Source of the DNA: Hymenopus coronatus
Lineage: Eukaryota > Arthropoda > Insecta > Mantodea > Hymenopodidae
Length of the DNA: 64,000 nt
NCBI GenBank assembly: GCA_030762935.1
Contig: CM060884.1
Coordinates: forward strand, 74,474,696-74,538,695
Direction: 5' to 3'
Translations under genes and position numbers: made by a program
The notes under the pieces: model-generated
Database searches by the model: none
Told to the model about the DNA's origin: nothing
The model's input: only the letters and a program-made list of their open reading frames with translations
In this document: one piece after another, positions 9,771 through 21,240 of the stretch
How positions within the stretch are numbered: position 1 is the first letter of the stretch
Layout of the letters: each line of letters begins with the position of its first letter

Positions 9771-10655
9771 ATCTGATGAGTTACACTCACATGACTTTCT
9801 CTAGCCGTTCTACAAACTTCTTACATAAGATTATTCTTCTTTCTGCACCTTGTTAATCGAGGTATTCAGTTATAAGTAGGAAGAAAATAAGGGAATACAC
9901 TAGGCTAAATGGATAGTCAAATGTTTTAAAAGCTGTCGTTATGCGATTGTCATTACAAATCGCTTCTTTTCTTGGCCAGGAGTAGAACAAAAGAGAAACG
10001 AACACTTCCGTCTGAGAAAAGTATAAGTACTTCACAACTGAAACTAATAACAATGAATATCTCGAAAACGGTAAGCTCCACGAAAAAAATGTATATGACG
10101 TAAGTTGTGTGTTTTAACAACGCCTACAGTTTTTGTATTGTAAGTTTTTGTCTATCGCTTACGGTTTACTAGTTATTCCAAATTAAGCAAAATTCATCCA
10201 GAATAAACAGGTCTTTAGAAGCTATTCCCAGAAAATTCAAGATATACATTTTATTTATCAGGTAAATATCTTTAATATATGATATTTTAATCAAAATCGT
10301 TAGAGCCATTTTTTAGAAAATCAAAATTTTCGAAAAAAGTTACATGTAAAGGTTAGTTTGGGGTGGGGGGAGTTTTCTCAAATTCTTCGTGTCGCATCCC
10401 AGGAAGATACTGAACTTAAATACCAAGTTTCATATTTTAGCTACTTTTCGTTTTTGAATTATCGTGTTCACAGACACACGGACACACACTCACACACACT
10501 CACGCCCGTACCTTTTTATGGAAATGCTTTTTTTTTGGATTCAAGGGGTTCTAAAACATGTATTACCGGTGAAATCTCGACATTGAATTTTTGGGTGGAA
10601 TACAATACTTCTGTATCCTTATGTACATTGTACATAAGGGGCTAGAGAAAGTAAA
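9771..10655 (-). mobile_element. GTR copy, full length, R-half type B
   Basis: Its R portion is a distinct subtype: instead of the CATACAAACAAAGG region it has AAATCGCTTCTTTTCTTGGC and AAAGAGAAACGAACACTTCC (minus reading). The rest is the common GTR body, with a CA tract near 10470-10505 and the L hairpin at 10615-10650. Length is 885 bp. Confidence 0.87.
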
Positions 10656-10657
10656 AA

Positions 10658-11535
10658 ATCTTATGCGTACCATTCACATGACTTTCTCTATATTCCCGCA
10701 ACAAATTATTCTTAAAAAGCTTATACTTCTATTAACTTCATGCTAATCAGTAAAACATTAGCAGAAATAGCCATATTACTTGCTTCCTTGTAAGTAGAGG
10801 TGAAATAAGGGTGTACCATAGGTTAAAGTGATAATGAAAAGCTGATTGCTATGTCACTGAAGCTCCTTTGTTTCTATGGACAGCAGTTGACAAATTGCTG
10901 TATGAGAAATGTATTAGTTTTTCATAGCAGAAACCAAAAATAAGGAATGTCACAAAAACGATCAACTCCACGAAAATAATGTGTAGAGCATAAAGTGTGC
11001 GTTTTAACGTGCTCTACATTATTTGTGTAGTAAGGTTTTGTCCATCTCTTACGGTTTAGCAGTCATTCAAAATTTAGTAAAACTCTTCCAGAATAAACTA
11101 CTCTTCAGAGGCTATTCCCAGAAAATTCAAATTATACATTTTATTTGTCAGGTAAATATATTTAATATACGAAATTTTAATCAAATTCGTTAGAGCCATT
11201 TTTGAGAAAATAAAAATTTTCGAAAAATATTCCATGTAAAGGGTAGTTTGGGGTGGGGGGATTTTTCTCAAAATTTACGTGTCGCATCCCTGGAAGATAC
11301 TTAACTTAAATACCAAGTTTGGTATTTTACCTGCTTTTCGTTTTTGAGTTATCGTGTTCGCAGACACACGGACACACGGACACACACACACGGACCTTTT
11401 TCCGAAAATACTTTTTTTAAATAAAGGGGACCGTAAAACATATATTTTCGGTGAAATCTCGCTATCGAATGTTTTGGTGGAGTGCAATACATTCTCTATA
11501 CACTATGTACATAGTGCCTATAGGGAAAGTAAAAA
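10658..11535 (-). mobile_element. GTR copy, full length
   Basis: It abuts the previous copy with a few A residues between. R end CATTCACATGACTTTCTC; type A R half (TTCCTTGTAAGTAGAGG near 10790). The dinucleotide tract has become ACACACGGACACACGG (about 11365-11394). L hairpin about 11495-11532. Confidence 0.88.
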
Positions 11536-11969
11536 CAGCTATGAAGTTATAAAAACAAGTAAATATCTCTATGGTTATTCAAGCGCCCTTTGGTTTAAAT
11601 TATGTGACACTAACATTTAGATGTGCTGAGCGTAACTTGCAGGTTTTGATGGTCTTATTATTAATATGATCGATCAAAGCGTTTAATTGAAGCGTCGACT
11701 TGATATTGGCAGAGAAATTGAGGCACGCGGACAGCCAGAAACCGACGAGGAAAACTGAACGCTAAGGAAATAGATGGGGAAAACCGATATACAAGCGAGA
11801 ACGCTTGACACGACGCCTGGAGGTGGCTTTGTACATTTTCAGAAGAAGAAAAAAGAGTGATTTCTGAACCCTGACAGAATAATGAATATTATATTCCCTA
11901 GCTCACATTTTCTTGTAGCCTGATAGACATGGAATTTAAAAGATAGGATGCATATAATAAAGACAGAAA
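11536..11969. other. Unassigned DNA
   Basis: Unique-looking sequence; part of it (11690-11830) is less AT-rich. No frame longer than about 50 codons and no recognised motif. It lies between two minus GTR copies. Confidence 0.4.
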
Positions 11970-12861
11970 ATCTTATGTTCCACTCACACGGCGTTCTCTA
12001 CATCCCTGCAAAAAATATTATTAAAAAACTAATGATTCTATTCACTTCATACTAATCGAGAAAAAAATAAGCAGAAATAATCTTATTACTTATTTCCTTG
12101 TAAGTAGAAGCGAAATAAGGGAGTAACATAGAATAAAGAGATAGTCAAAGGGAGGTTGTTAAGTGACTGAAGTTCCTTTGTTGTATGGACAAGAGATGAA
12201 AAATTCCTGTATGAGAAAAGTAAAAGCTTTTCGAAGCTGAAACAAAAAAAAAAAAAAAAAAAAAGCAAAAAAAAAAAAAAAAAAAAAGCAATATTTCAAA
12301 CACAATAAAAATGTATATAACTTAAACTGTGTGTTTTAATGTGCTATACATTTTTTGTGTGTTAACTTTTTGTCCGTTTCTTACGGATATGCAAAATTTC
12401 GTAAAATTCATTCAGAATTAAGTTGTCCTCAGATGCTATTCCTTGAAAATTCAAGATATACATCTTATTTGTCTGATAAATATTTTTAATATGCGATATT
12501 TTAATCAAAAGCGTTTGAGCCATTTTTTAGAAAATCAAAATTTTCGGAAACGGCTCCATGTAATGGGTGTTTTGTGGTCGGGGGATTCTTTTCAAAATCT
12601 TCGTGTCGGATTCCTGGAAGATACTAAACTTATATATCAAGTTTGGTATTTAACGGTCTTTTCGTTTTTGAGCTATGCTGTCCACAGATACACAGACACA
12701 TACATGCACGCACACACACAAACCTTTTCGTAAAAATGTTTTTTTTTGGATTCAAGGGGACACAAAACATGTATTTCCGGTGAAATCTCGGTATCAAATT
12801 TTTGGGTGGAATGCAACACCTTCTCTATACATTATGTTTATTGTACGTGTAGAGAAAGTAA
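11970..12861 (-). mobile_element. GTR copy with A-rich insertion
   Basis: This is a type A R half. An unusual A-rich run (12240-12288, with two GC dinucleotide interruptions) sits where other copies have a short AAACCAA motif. Central landmarks, CA tract (about 12695-12720) and L hairpin (12825-12858) are all present. Length is 892 bp. Confidence 0.87.
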
Positions 12862-12998
12862 TGCAATCGAAAAGCATTTCACTCTACAAAGACTATATAG
12901 TTTTCTCCAAAACATGATATCCTTCAAACGGGACCGCTCCCCTCTGCAACTGTTAAATATCCAATAGCAAATAAAAGACGAGCCTGTACTAGAGGGTT

Positions 12999-13281
12999 GC
13001 CCTCCATAGTGTAATGGTTACCATGCTAACTTCATGTACCTAACGTCGTGAGTTCAAACCCAGAGCAGGACGCTGGATTTTTTCGGGTATAAAAATCTTT
13101 AGCATGGCTTCCTTCGGAAGAGAAGTAAGGTCGATGGTCTCGCGACGTAAACTTACGGCACTTAAAATAACCTTAAGCCTGATAGAAAGGCCTCTGGGCA
13201 AAATTAAGCGGTCTTTCACGCTCAATTTGGAATGGAACGCTGAGAACCACAGCAGTTAGAGAACGTTTACAAATAAAACTT
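12999..13281 (+). mobile_element. SINE-a, full copy
   Basis: The head is GCCCTCCATAGTGTAATGG (A box region) and GAGTTCAAACCC is the B box (13050-13061). The body contains GGCTTCCTTCGGAAG, TTACGGCAC and GAGAACCACAGCAGTTA, and the tail AAATAAAACT. Two more copies are at 54673-54922 and 59202-59427 (reverse). The tRNA-related promoter and A-rich tail define it as a SINE. Confidence 0.9.
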
Positions 13282-13527
13282 GCCCACCTGGGTAGTGTGG
13301 TGGTAGCGTGTCTGCCTCACATTCAAAAGGTCGTGAGTTTGAATCTCGCTAAGGATGAGTTACCCGGATAATTTTTTTTCGGGGTTTTCCCTTATCCTGA
13401 GAAGACGAATGTCGAGTAACTTTAAGCTCCATGGGCCCCGAGATCTTTTGAGCATCATTTCACCAATTTCATTCATCGTTCCATATGACCAGGACGTTAA
13501 ACCTACAAAAATAAATAAATAAATAAG
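13282..13527 (+). mobile_element. SINE-b, full copy
   Basis: A second, unrelated SINE starts within a base or two of the SINE-a tail. A box TAGTGTGGTGGTAGCG (about 13294-13309), B box GAGTTTGAATC (13334-13344). The body has CGGGGTTTTCCCTTATCC and ATATGACCAGGACGTTAAA, and the tail is (AAAT)n. Insertion next to the first SINE's A-rich tail is common for this class. Confidence 0.88.
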
Positions 13528-14241
13528 ACTCCATTTCCATTTTGTACTAGAGGTGAGAGGAAACATAGTAAAATACCTGCTTCCTGGAAACCCAAAGACT
13601 CTGCTTGCAAATCGAGATTCACACCTCAGTTAAGGGACCAGTGAGTGGAAAATTTGACAACTGCGAGGGTAGATTTCCAACAGCAAACCTCCTAAACCAA
13701 ACTTTAAAGTCACGGCGAGGGTTCTCATATTCTTTAAAATACTGTACTTAAAGGTCCTGTCTTAGTTTTCTCTTTGCTATTCAATAGAGCAGGTGCTGTT
13801 TGCGTCTAAGGTAAATGTGCAATAAACTTTAGTCTAAGGCATACTCCAAATGCGCTCTCTATTGATAAATGATGAACATAAAAAATAAGTAAAATAGCGT
13901 ATTAGGAAGGTGGCTGTATTTTAATTAAAACTCCTATGTGTTGAATAAATGCATAATATCTGCACAGGCCTCCCTCTCCCAAAAGAGAGAGGGAGAGAGA
14001 GAGAGTGGAAGGTAAGACTGTAATAAATCAAAGAGAGGGAAAGAATTTGGGCTCGCTCGCTCGCTCCCTTGTGCCGATCCTGGGCAGAGATTGATGACTC
14101 AACTGGCAAGGTTCCACAACTGTTTTTATATACACAACAGAACCTTCGCAGCGATTCACCTTTCCACACAGCTAAAACCTCCTCCACCAGAAACACGCGG
14201 CCGTCTTTTTATTAAAAGCTGCAAAAAGTGCTCGAGTAATT
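13528..14241. other. Unassigned DNA with a GA-rich tract
   Basis: It contains a GAGAGA-rich simple tract at about 13985-14006. A 91-codon minus frame (13921-14196) overlaps that tract and has no recognisable domain. No other repeat match. Confidence 0.4.
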
Positions 14242-14390
14242 TTTCTTCTGTAAAGGAAGCATAACAATGCGTCTTTTCCTCACTTAGGTTCCGTTTTGCG
14301 AGCCTATCAAGTATAAATCCTGTGCTGATATCGGGTGTTCCATTATCCTACAGCTAGCAGTGCTCGAAATAACAAATAATGCTGCCATTT
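14242..14390 (+). repeat. Segmental duplication block B, copy 1
   Basis: About 150 bp match 15182-15333 (shared marks AAAGGAAG, ATAACAATGC, CGTTTTGCGA, CTAGCAGTGCTCGAAATAA). The copy fuses to a GTR R end at a short CCATTTCA overlap. Confidence 0.85.
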
Positions 14391-15180
14391 CACATGACTT
14401 TCTCTACATCTCTGCAACAAATTATTGTTACAAAGCTCTTTCTTCTTTTACTTCATACTAATGGAGAAAAAATTACCAGAAACGGTCTTATTACTTGCTT
14501 CCATTAACGTAGAACTGAAATAAGGGACTAGCATAGGAAGTGACAGTCAAAAGAGGTTACCTTTTTTATGTGGACAGGAGTTGACAAATTGCTGTATTAG
14601 AAAAGTATCGCCATTTTAAAAGTTTTGTTTTTTTTAAAAAATGGCTCTAATGATATTGATTAAAATATGGTATATTAAAGATATTTACCTGACAAATAAA
14701 ATGTTCATTTGAATATATCTAGGAAGACTACTTTATTCTGGATGAATTTTACGGAATTTTGCATAATTGCTAAACCGTAGGAGATGGACAGAAACTAACC
14801 ACACAAAAATGTAGAGGACGTTAAAACTCACAATTTTTGTTATATATATATTTCTCGTGGAGTTGAACATTTCTGAGATACTCCTTGCTTTTTGTTTCAG
14901 CTTGGAAAAACTTATAATTTTGTCATACAGGAATTCGTCAAATCGTGTCCACACAAACAAAGGAACTTCAGTCACGCAGCAACCAGCTTTTGACTATCAC
15001 TTTAACCTATGGTACTCCCTTATTTCGCTTCTACTTACAGGAAGCAAATAATAAGACTATTTCTGATAATTTTACCTCGATTAGCATGAAGTAAATAGAA
15101 GCATAAGCTTTTTAAGAATAATTTGTTGCAGAAATGTAGAGAAAGTGATGTGAATGAGACACATCAGATTTTTTATTAAA
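14391..15180. mobile_element. GTR fold-back with two R ends
   Basis: It starts as a minus R end (CACATGACTTTCTCTACA at 14391). It runs through a minus type A R third to about 14600, then switches to + orientation at AAAATGGCTCTAATGAT (14638) and runs to a + R end (GTAGAGAAAGTGATGTGAA near 15137). There is no L end. Both outer ends are R, an inverted dimer lacking the GT tract and hairpin. Confidence 0.8.
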
Positions 15181-15181
15181 T

Positions 15182-15333
15182 GTTCTTCTGCAAAGGAAGT
15201 ATAACAATGCAAATTTTCTTCACTTTGGTTTCGTTTTGCGAACCTATCAGGTATATATCCTCTGCTGATAAGGGTATTCCATTTTCCTACACCTAGCAGT
15301 GCTCGAAATAATAATAATTAATACTGCCATTTC
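15182..15333 (+). repeat. Segmental duplication block B, copy 2
   Basis: This is the partner of 14242-14390. The two copies bracket the R-R fold-back GTR, so the fold-back sits inside a direct duplication much longer than a transposition footprint. Confidence 0.85.
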
Positions 15334-15355
15334 AAATGGAGTAAGAGAAAAGAAA

Positions 15356-16095
15356 ATCTGATGTGCTGCATTCACGTGACTTTCTCTACATTTCTGAAAC
15401 AAATTATTGTTAAAAGGCTTATGCTTATTACTTATGCTAATCCACAAAAAATTATCAGAAATGGTCTTATTACTTGCTTCCTTGTAAGTAGAAGCGAAAC
15501 AAGGGAGTATCATAGGTTAAAGTGATAGTCAAAAGCTGGTTACTATGTGATTGAAGCTCCTGTATTTGTATGAACACGAGTTGACAAATTCCTATATGAG
15601 GAAAGTATACTTTTTTAAAGCTAAAATCAATAACAAGGAATATCCATTACACGAAACATAGTATTTAACATAACTTGTGTGTTTTAACGACCTCTGCATT
15701 TTCTTTAAGTAACTTTTTGTCCATCTCTTACGGTTATCCAGCTATGATAAATTCCGTAAAAATCATCCAGAATAAAATAGTCTTCAAAGGCTATTTGCAA
15801 AAAATTCAAGATATACGTTTTATTTGTTAATATCCAATATTGTAATAAAACTCTTTAGAGCCATTTTTGACAAAATCCAAATGTTCGAAAATTTTTCCAT
15901 GTAAAGGGTAGTTGCATCGTGTTGCATCCTTGGAACTTAAATACCAAGTTCGGTTTCTAACGGACCTTTTACCAATTTATTTAAATTTAGGGGGATACAA
16001 AACATGTATTTTCTGTGAAAACTCGGGATCGAATTTTTGGGTGCAATACATCTTCTCTATACGCTATGTACATAGTACGTGTAGAGAAAGAAATG
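15356..16095 (-). mobile_element. GTR copy with internal deletion
   Basis: R end CATTCACGTGACTTTCTC; type A R half. About 130 bp are lost around 15915-15960: the landmark CCCCACCCC and the whole dinucleotide tract are missing. The L hairpin is intact at 16055-16090. Confidence 0.83.
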
Positions 16096-16420
16096 TATAT
16101 ACACCTGACATCTTCAATTCACACAGCTCACTCTACATGTTCTACAAGCAAATCTCTTCTTCAGCTCTGTGTACTATTTATAACTTAGTTCCTAATTAGT
16201 AGAAAGGAACTATGGCAAAGCAATATTCAAACGTTTTAAAATCTGTCGTTATGCAGTAACTCGCTTTCCTTTATTGTTAACAGCAAAACAAGAGAAGCAC
16301 GGAGGACTTTGTTTCAAACCTTATAAGAGTTTAAAAACTGAAACCAATAAAAATAAATATTTTGAAAACGGTTACCTACGCAACAAAAATGTAAAGAACA
16401 TAAGTTTTGTTTATTTTCTT
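16096..16420 (-). repeat. GTR R-half fragment, type B, minus
   Basis: It contains GCTCACTCTACATG (decayed R end), AAAACAAGAGAAGCACGG and the CCAATAAAAATAAATATTTT region. It breaks off before the body, where a + L end begins. Confidence 0.7.
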
Positions 16421-17248
16421 ATTACTTTCTCTAGACGTACATAGTGCATAGAGAAGGTATTGTATCCCATACAAAAATCCAATACCGATATTTCACCAGA
16501 AATAGACGTTTTAGAGTCCTTTTTTATAAAAAAAAACACATATTTAGAAAACGTTCCGTGTGTATGTGTATCCGTGAACACAAAAAGTCGATAAAATATC
16601 AAACTTGTTATTTAAGTTTATTATCTTCCAAGGATGTGACACGAAATTTTTGAAAAAAAATCCTACCCAGCTACCCTTTACATGGAACAAAATTTAAAAG
16701 TGCTTATTTTCTCAAGAATGGCTAACGCTTTTGATTAAATTACCGTAGATATATTAAAGATATTTATATCTATGGCAAAATATATATGTTATGGAACAGT
16801 GTCTAAAAGCCTGTTTATTCTGAATTAATTTTATTGAATTTTGCATAAATCGTAAACCGTAAGAGAAATACTAAAACTTAATAAATAAAAAATGATAATC
16901 CCGTTAAAACTCACAACTTCTATCATTCGCGTGTTTTTTTAGACTTAAGCATTTCTGAGATATTTCAAGTTATTTGTTTCAGACTTAAAATACTTAAATT
17001 TTTCTCACTCAGAAAGTTGTAAATTCCTGGCCTTACATATAAACCACATCGTAACCAGCTTTTAAAATATTTGACTATCACTTTACCCAAGTGTATTCCC
17101 TTATTTCCCTTCTATTTAACAAGGAAGCAAGTAATGAAGACAATTTCTGCTAATGTTTATCTCACTTATCATAAAGTAGACAGAAGGATAAGCTGTTCAA
17201 CAATAATTTGTGATGTTCAGAAAGTCATGTGAATGGAACACATCGGGT
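16421..17248 (+). mobile_element. GTR copy, near full length, diverged
   Basis: The L hairpin CTAGACGTACATAGTGCAT is intact. The GT tract is reduced to GTGTGTATGTGTATC (about 16557-16572). Body landmarks are recognisable but eroded (GGAACAGTGTCTAAAAGCC near 16794). The R end is CAGAAAGTCATGTGAATGG at 17218. Confidence 0.82.
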
Positions 17249-17355
17249 TTATTTTGTTTAGCTAATGTTAACTATGAGCATTTAGAAAGATGAACATTAT
17301 TAATGAATTGTGTTGTAGAATAGATATAGAAACTCAAGTGACTGGAATCATCAAT

Positions 17356-18172
17356 CTTTTACTTTCTCTACACGTGCATAGGTATTGCACTCCACAGAGA
17401 AATTCGATATCGAGATTTCACCGCAAATATATATGTTTTAGGGTCCTCTGTATCCAAAAAGAGCATTATCAGAAAAAGCTTCGTGTGTGTGTGAACACGA
17501 TAACTCAAAAATGAAAACTCGGTAAAATACCAAAATTGGTATTTAAGTTAAGTAAGTTTCTTCCAGGGATGCGACACGAAGATTTTTAGTAAAATGCTTC
17601 CACCCCAAACTACCCTTTACATGGAAAAAATTTCAAAAATGTTGATTTCCTCAAAACTGGCTCTAACGATTTTGATTAAAATATCTTATATTAAAGATAC
17701 TTACCTGACAAATTAAATATATATCTTGAACTTTTGGGAAGAGACTCTGAAGATTACTTTATTGTGGATGAACTTCACGGAATTTTGCATATAAGAGATG
17801 GACAAAAGCTTGAAATACAAAAAATGTAGAGCACGTTAAAACACACAATTTATGTTATTTACATCTTTTGTGAAGTTGATCGTTTTTGAGTAATCCCTTA
17901 TTTATGATTTAAAAGCTTATGCAGGAATTTGTCAACTACTGTCCATACAAACATAGGAACTTCAGTCACATCGCAACCAGCTTTTGATTTTCACTTTAGC
18001 CTGTGATACTTCGTTATTTCGCTTCTACTTGCATGGATGCAAGTGATAAGACAATTTCTGCTTATGTTTTTTTGGATTAGCATGAAGTATACAGAAGCAT
18101 AAGATTTTTAGTAATATTTTGTTGCAGAGATGTAGAGAAAGTCTTGTGAATGGAACGCATCAGAATTTTTAA
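17356..18172 (+). mobile_element. GTR copy, near full length
   Basis: The L end is ACTTTCTCTACACGTGC, but the hairpin's central ACTATGTACATAGTG is deleted. A short GT tract (17483-17492) is followed by ACACGATAACTCAAAAATG. The CCACCCCAAACTACCC landmark is near 17609 and the R end GTAGAGAAAGTCTTGTGAA at about 18132. Confidence 0.85.
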
Positions 18173-18651
18173 TTTCAGCTGTATAATTCAAATTTAGTAA
18201 TTCGTGATATATGAACGATGGAAACGTTACACTCAGGTGTATTCCAACTGTGTGCGCAGCACGATACAAATATTGGCCAGGACTCCGACACGCAGCTGGT
18301 CAACAATGTCCGTGGGGTGAAACCATTGTAATTGGAAACCTCAAGAGCACAGTGGGCAAATATTTCAACACTAGGATAATATGGTAATCTCCGCATCAAA
18401 ATTAACAACCCAGCTACCTGCATCAGCAATATTTAATTTCACAAGAGGAAAGGGCAGCAATCAAATTGGACAGTATATATCAACATAACCTCATAAAGGC
18501 AGATGAAATATCACCAGATGGCGAAATGCACACAAGAATTACATTGGATATAAAAATTACCCTTCGGGATAGCTTGCGGTGCTAAAAGTGAACTATTATA
18601 CAGCTATGTTGTAATAGATATGAGGAGGAGATTCAGGACGGCGGTTCTCTT
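18173..18651. other. Unassigned DNA
   Basis: Base composition is less AT-rich than the GTR neighbours. A minus frame of 84 codons (18175-18429) shows no motif I know. It looks single-copy within the window and could hold a decayed mobile element or a piece of host sequence. Confidence 0.35.
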
Positions 18652-19281
18652 GTTACTTTCTCTAGCATGTATGTACGAGGGCCGTTTTTGCTCTCTCCAC
18701 ACACATACTATGTACATAGAGTATAGAGAAGGTATTGCATTCCACCCAAAATTTCGCTACCGAGATTTCACCGGAAATATATGTCTTGAGAGCCCCTGAA
18801 TCCAAAAAAAGCATTTTTAGAAAAATGTCCGTGTGTGTGTGTCTGTCTGTTTGTGTATATGTGTCTGTGGGCAGCATAGCTCAAAGACGAAAAGACCGTT
18901 AAAAACCAACCTTGGTATTTAAGTTAGTTGTCTTCCATGGATACGATACGCAGATTTTAAAGAAAATCCCCCCACCCGCAACTACTCTTTACATGAAAAA
19001 AAATTTGAAAATGTTGATTTTCTTAAAAATGACTGTAGCGATTTTGCTCAAAATCCCTTATATTTAAGATATTTACTTGCCTAATAAAATGTATATGTTG
19101 ACTTTTCTGGGAATAGCCTCTAAAGACCGCTTTATTCTGGATGATTTTTATTGAATTTTGTATAACTGGTAAACCGTAAGAGATAGACAAAAACTCACTA
19201 TACAAAAATGAAGATCACGATAAAACACACACTTTATGTAATTTACATTTGTTTCGTTGAAATGATCGTTTTTGAGATATT

Positions 19282-19315
<34 letters not shown>

Positions 19316-19852
19316 TTTTTGTTTTTTTTTTTTTTTTGGTTTCAGCTTTGAAATACTTATACTTTTCTCATGCAGGAATTTCTGGGAATAGCCACTGAAC
19401 ATCTCTTTATTCTGGAAGAAGTTTGTCAAATTTGTTTAACTGCTAAACCGTAAGAGATAGACAAAAACTAAGAACACAAAAAAATGTACATCACGTCAAA
19501 ACACTATCAAATTATGTCCTTTACGTTTTTGTTGTGGAGGTAACCGTGTCCGAGATATTCCTTGTTATTGGTTTCAATTGTGAAGTTTTAAATCTTTTCT
19601 CAGACAGAAGTGTTCACCTTTGTTTCGTTCTACTCCTGGCCAATCAAAGAAGCAATTTGCAATGACAATCGCATAACGATAGCTTTGAAAACATTTGGCA
19701 ATCACTTTAACCTAGTGCATTACCTTTGTTCCCTTTTACTTATAAGAACTAAGAAATAAGAACATTCTGCTAGTGTTTATTTCGACTGCATTGTGTAGAA
19801 ATTTTGTAGAGGAGCTAGAGAAAGTCATGTGAGTGTATTACATGAGATTTTT
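18652..19852 (+). mobile_element. Long GTR copy, recombinant between types A and B
   Basis: The L end is interrupted by about 25 bp after CTAGCATGTATGTACG. The body continues normally to a type A R third with a pure poly-T tract (about 19287-19337). At 19379 it jumps back to the GGGAATAGCCACTGAAC landmark and repeats the last half, now as type B (CACCTTTGTTTCGTTCTAC). R end CTAGAGAAAGTCATGTGAG. Length is 1.2 kb from this internal duplication. Confidence 0.82.
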
Positions 19853-20322
19853 GAACTTGTCATGTTGAATTGTTTTGTTTTACCTTAGGAAAAGGTTGGA
19901 GAAATGCTAGAAACGCCTTGGAAAACAATTTCATTGTGACATTTGTTTCTGTCAACATCACAGAAGCAAGGTTACAAGTGGCAGAGTTATTTGAAACCTC
20001 ACTTTCACAATCAAGTCTGTTCCTACATCAAAGGAATTGTTGTTCTGCCTCTCAGGGTCAACATTCCCTTGCATCCCTATCGATGGAACTTAATTCAAGT
20101 ACCGGTACTTCGACAGGAGAGCTTCTGGTCTGCATAACTTCATTTATTCCTGATAGAAGCAAATCTTGACTCTTCTTCAACATGAACATGTCTTGTTAAT
20201 CAATTCTGGCAGTCAGTTGTTTTTCTTTTCTCTGCCAAGTATTTCTACAATAAAATTCCACCTAAAAATTCGAAACCATTCTTTCTCCGGAGGGCCATGA
20301 AAAACAGAAACTTATCTAGAAG
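19853..20322. other. Unassigned DNA
   Basis: An open + frame of 99 codons (19870-20169) overlaps a 64-codon frame in another phase. Neither has a recognised domain. No strong splice or start context was seen. Confidence 0.35.
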
Positions 20323-21142
20323 AATCTGATTTGTTCCATTCACATGACTTTCTCTACATATCTGCAACGCATTATGCTTATGCTTCTATTTACTTCATAC
20401 TAATCGAGAAATAATTAGCAGAAATAGTCTTACTACTTGCTTCCTTGCAAGTAGAATTGAAATAAGAGAGTACCATAGGTTAAAGTGATAGTCGAAAGCT
20501 TGTTCATATGTGACTGAAGGTCATCTGTTTGTATGGACACGAGTTGACAAATTCCTGTATGTGAAAAGAATAAGTTTTTTAAAGCTGAAACCATAAACAA
20601 GAGTACCTAAAAAAACCATCAACTCCAAGCAAAAAATGTATATAACATAAATTGTGTGTTTTAACGTTCTCTACATTTTTGTCCAAGTCTTACGGTTTAG
20701 CAATTATGAAAAATTCCGTAAAATTCATTCAGAATAAAGTAGTTTTCAGAGGCTATTCCCAAATAAATTGAATACACCATATTTTAATCAAAATCGTTAG
20801 GGCCATTTTTGAGAAAATCAAAATTATTGAAAAAAATTCCATGTAAAGGGTAGTTAGGGGTGGGGAGATTTTCTTGAAAATGTTCGTATCGCATGCTTGG
20901 AAGATAATATCAAACTTAAATACCAAGTTTGGTATGCAACGGTCTTTTCGTTTTTGAGCTATGCTGTACACAGGCACACAGACACATAGACACACGCACA
21001 CATGCTGACAGTTTTCAATAAATGCTATTTGGGGGGGGATTCAGGGAGTCCCAAAACAAGTATTTCCGGTGAAATCTCGGTATTGGCTTCTTAGGTGCAA
21101 TACAATACCTACTCTACACAGTACGTGTGGGGAAAGTAAAAA
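20323..21142 (-). mobile_element. GTR copy, near full length
   Basis: R end CATTCACATGACTTTCTC at 20337; type A. The ATATTTAAC-spacer region is shortened near 20770. The CA tract is ACAGACACATAGACACACGC (about 20975-20994). The usual poly-T before the L block is replaced by a G-rich run (21031-21040). The L hairpin is partly lost (CTACTCTACACAGTACG). Confidence 0.84.
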
Positions 21143-21164
21143 TAATCAAAATGTTCTTCAGTTG

Positions 21165-21240
21165 AAATCTTGATAGTGAATTTTTGGGTGGAGTGCAATA
21201 CCTTCTCTACCTAATATTTGCATTGTACGTGGTAGAGAAT
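21165..21240 (-). repeat. Inverted GTR L-end cap
   Basis: An extra L end in the same minus orientation follows the previous copy (AATTTTTGGGTGGAGTGCA, then ACCTTCTCTACC and GTACGTGGTAGAGAA). The copy above therefore ends in a duplicated L end. Confidence 0.75.

Noticed and set aside
14390..15180. Ordinary full-length GTR
   Set aside because: Both outer ends are R ends and the orientation switches at about 14638, so it is a fold-back derivative.
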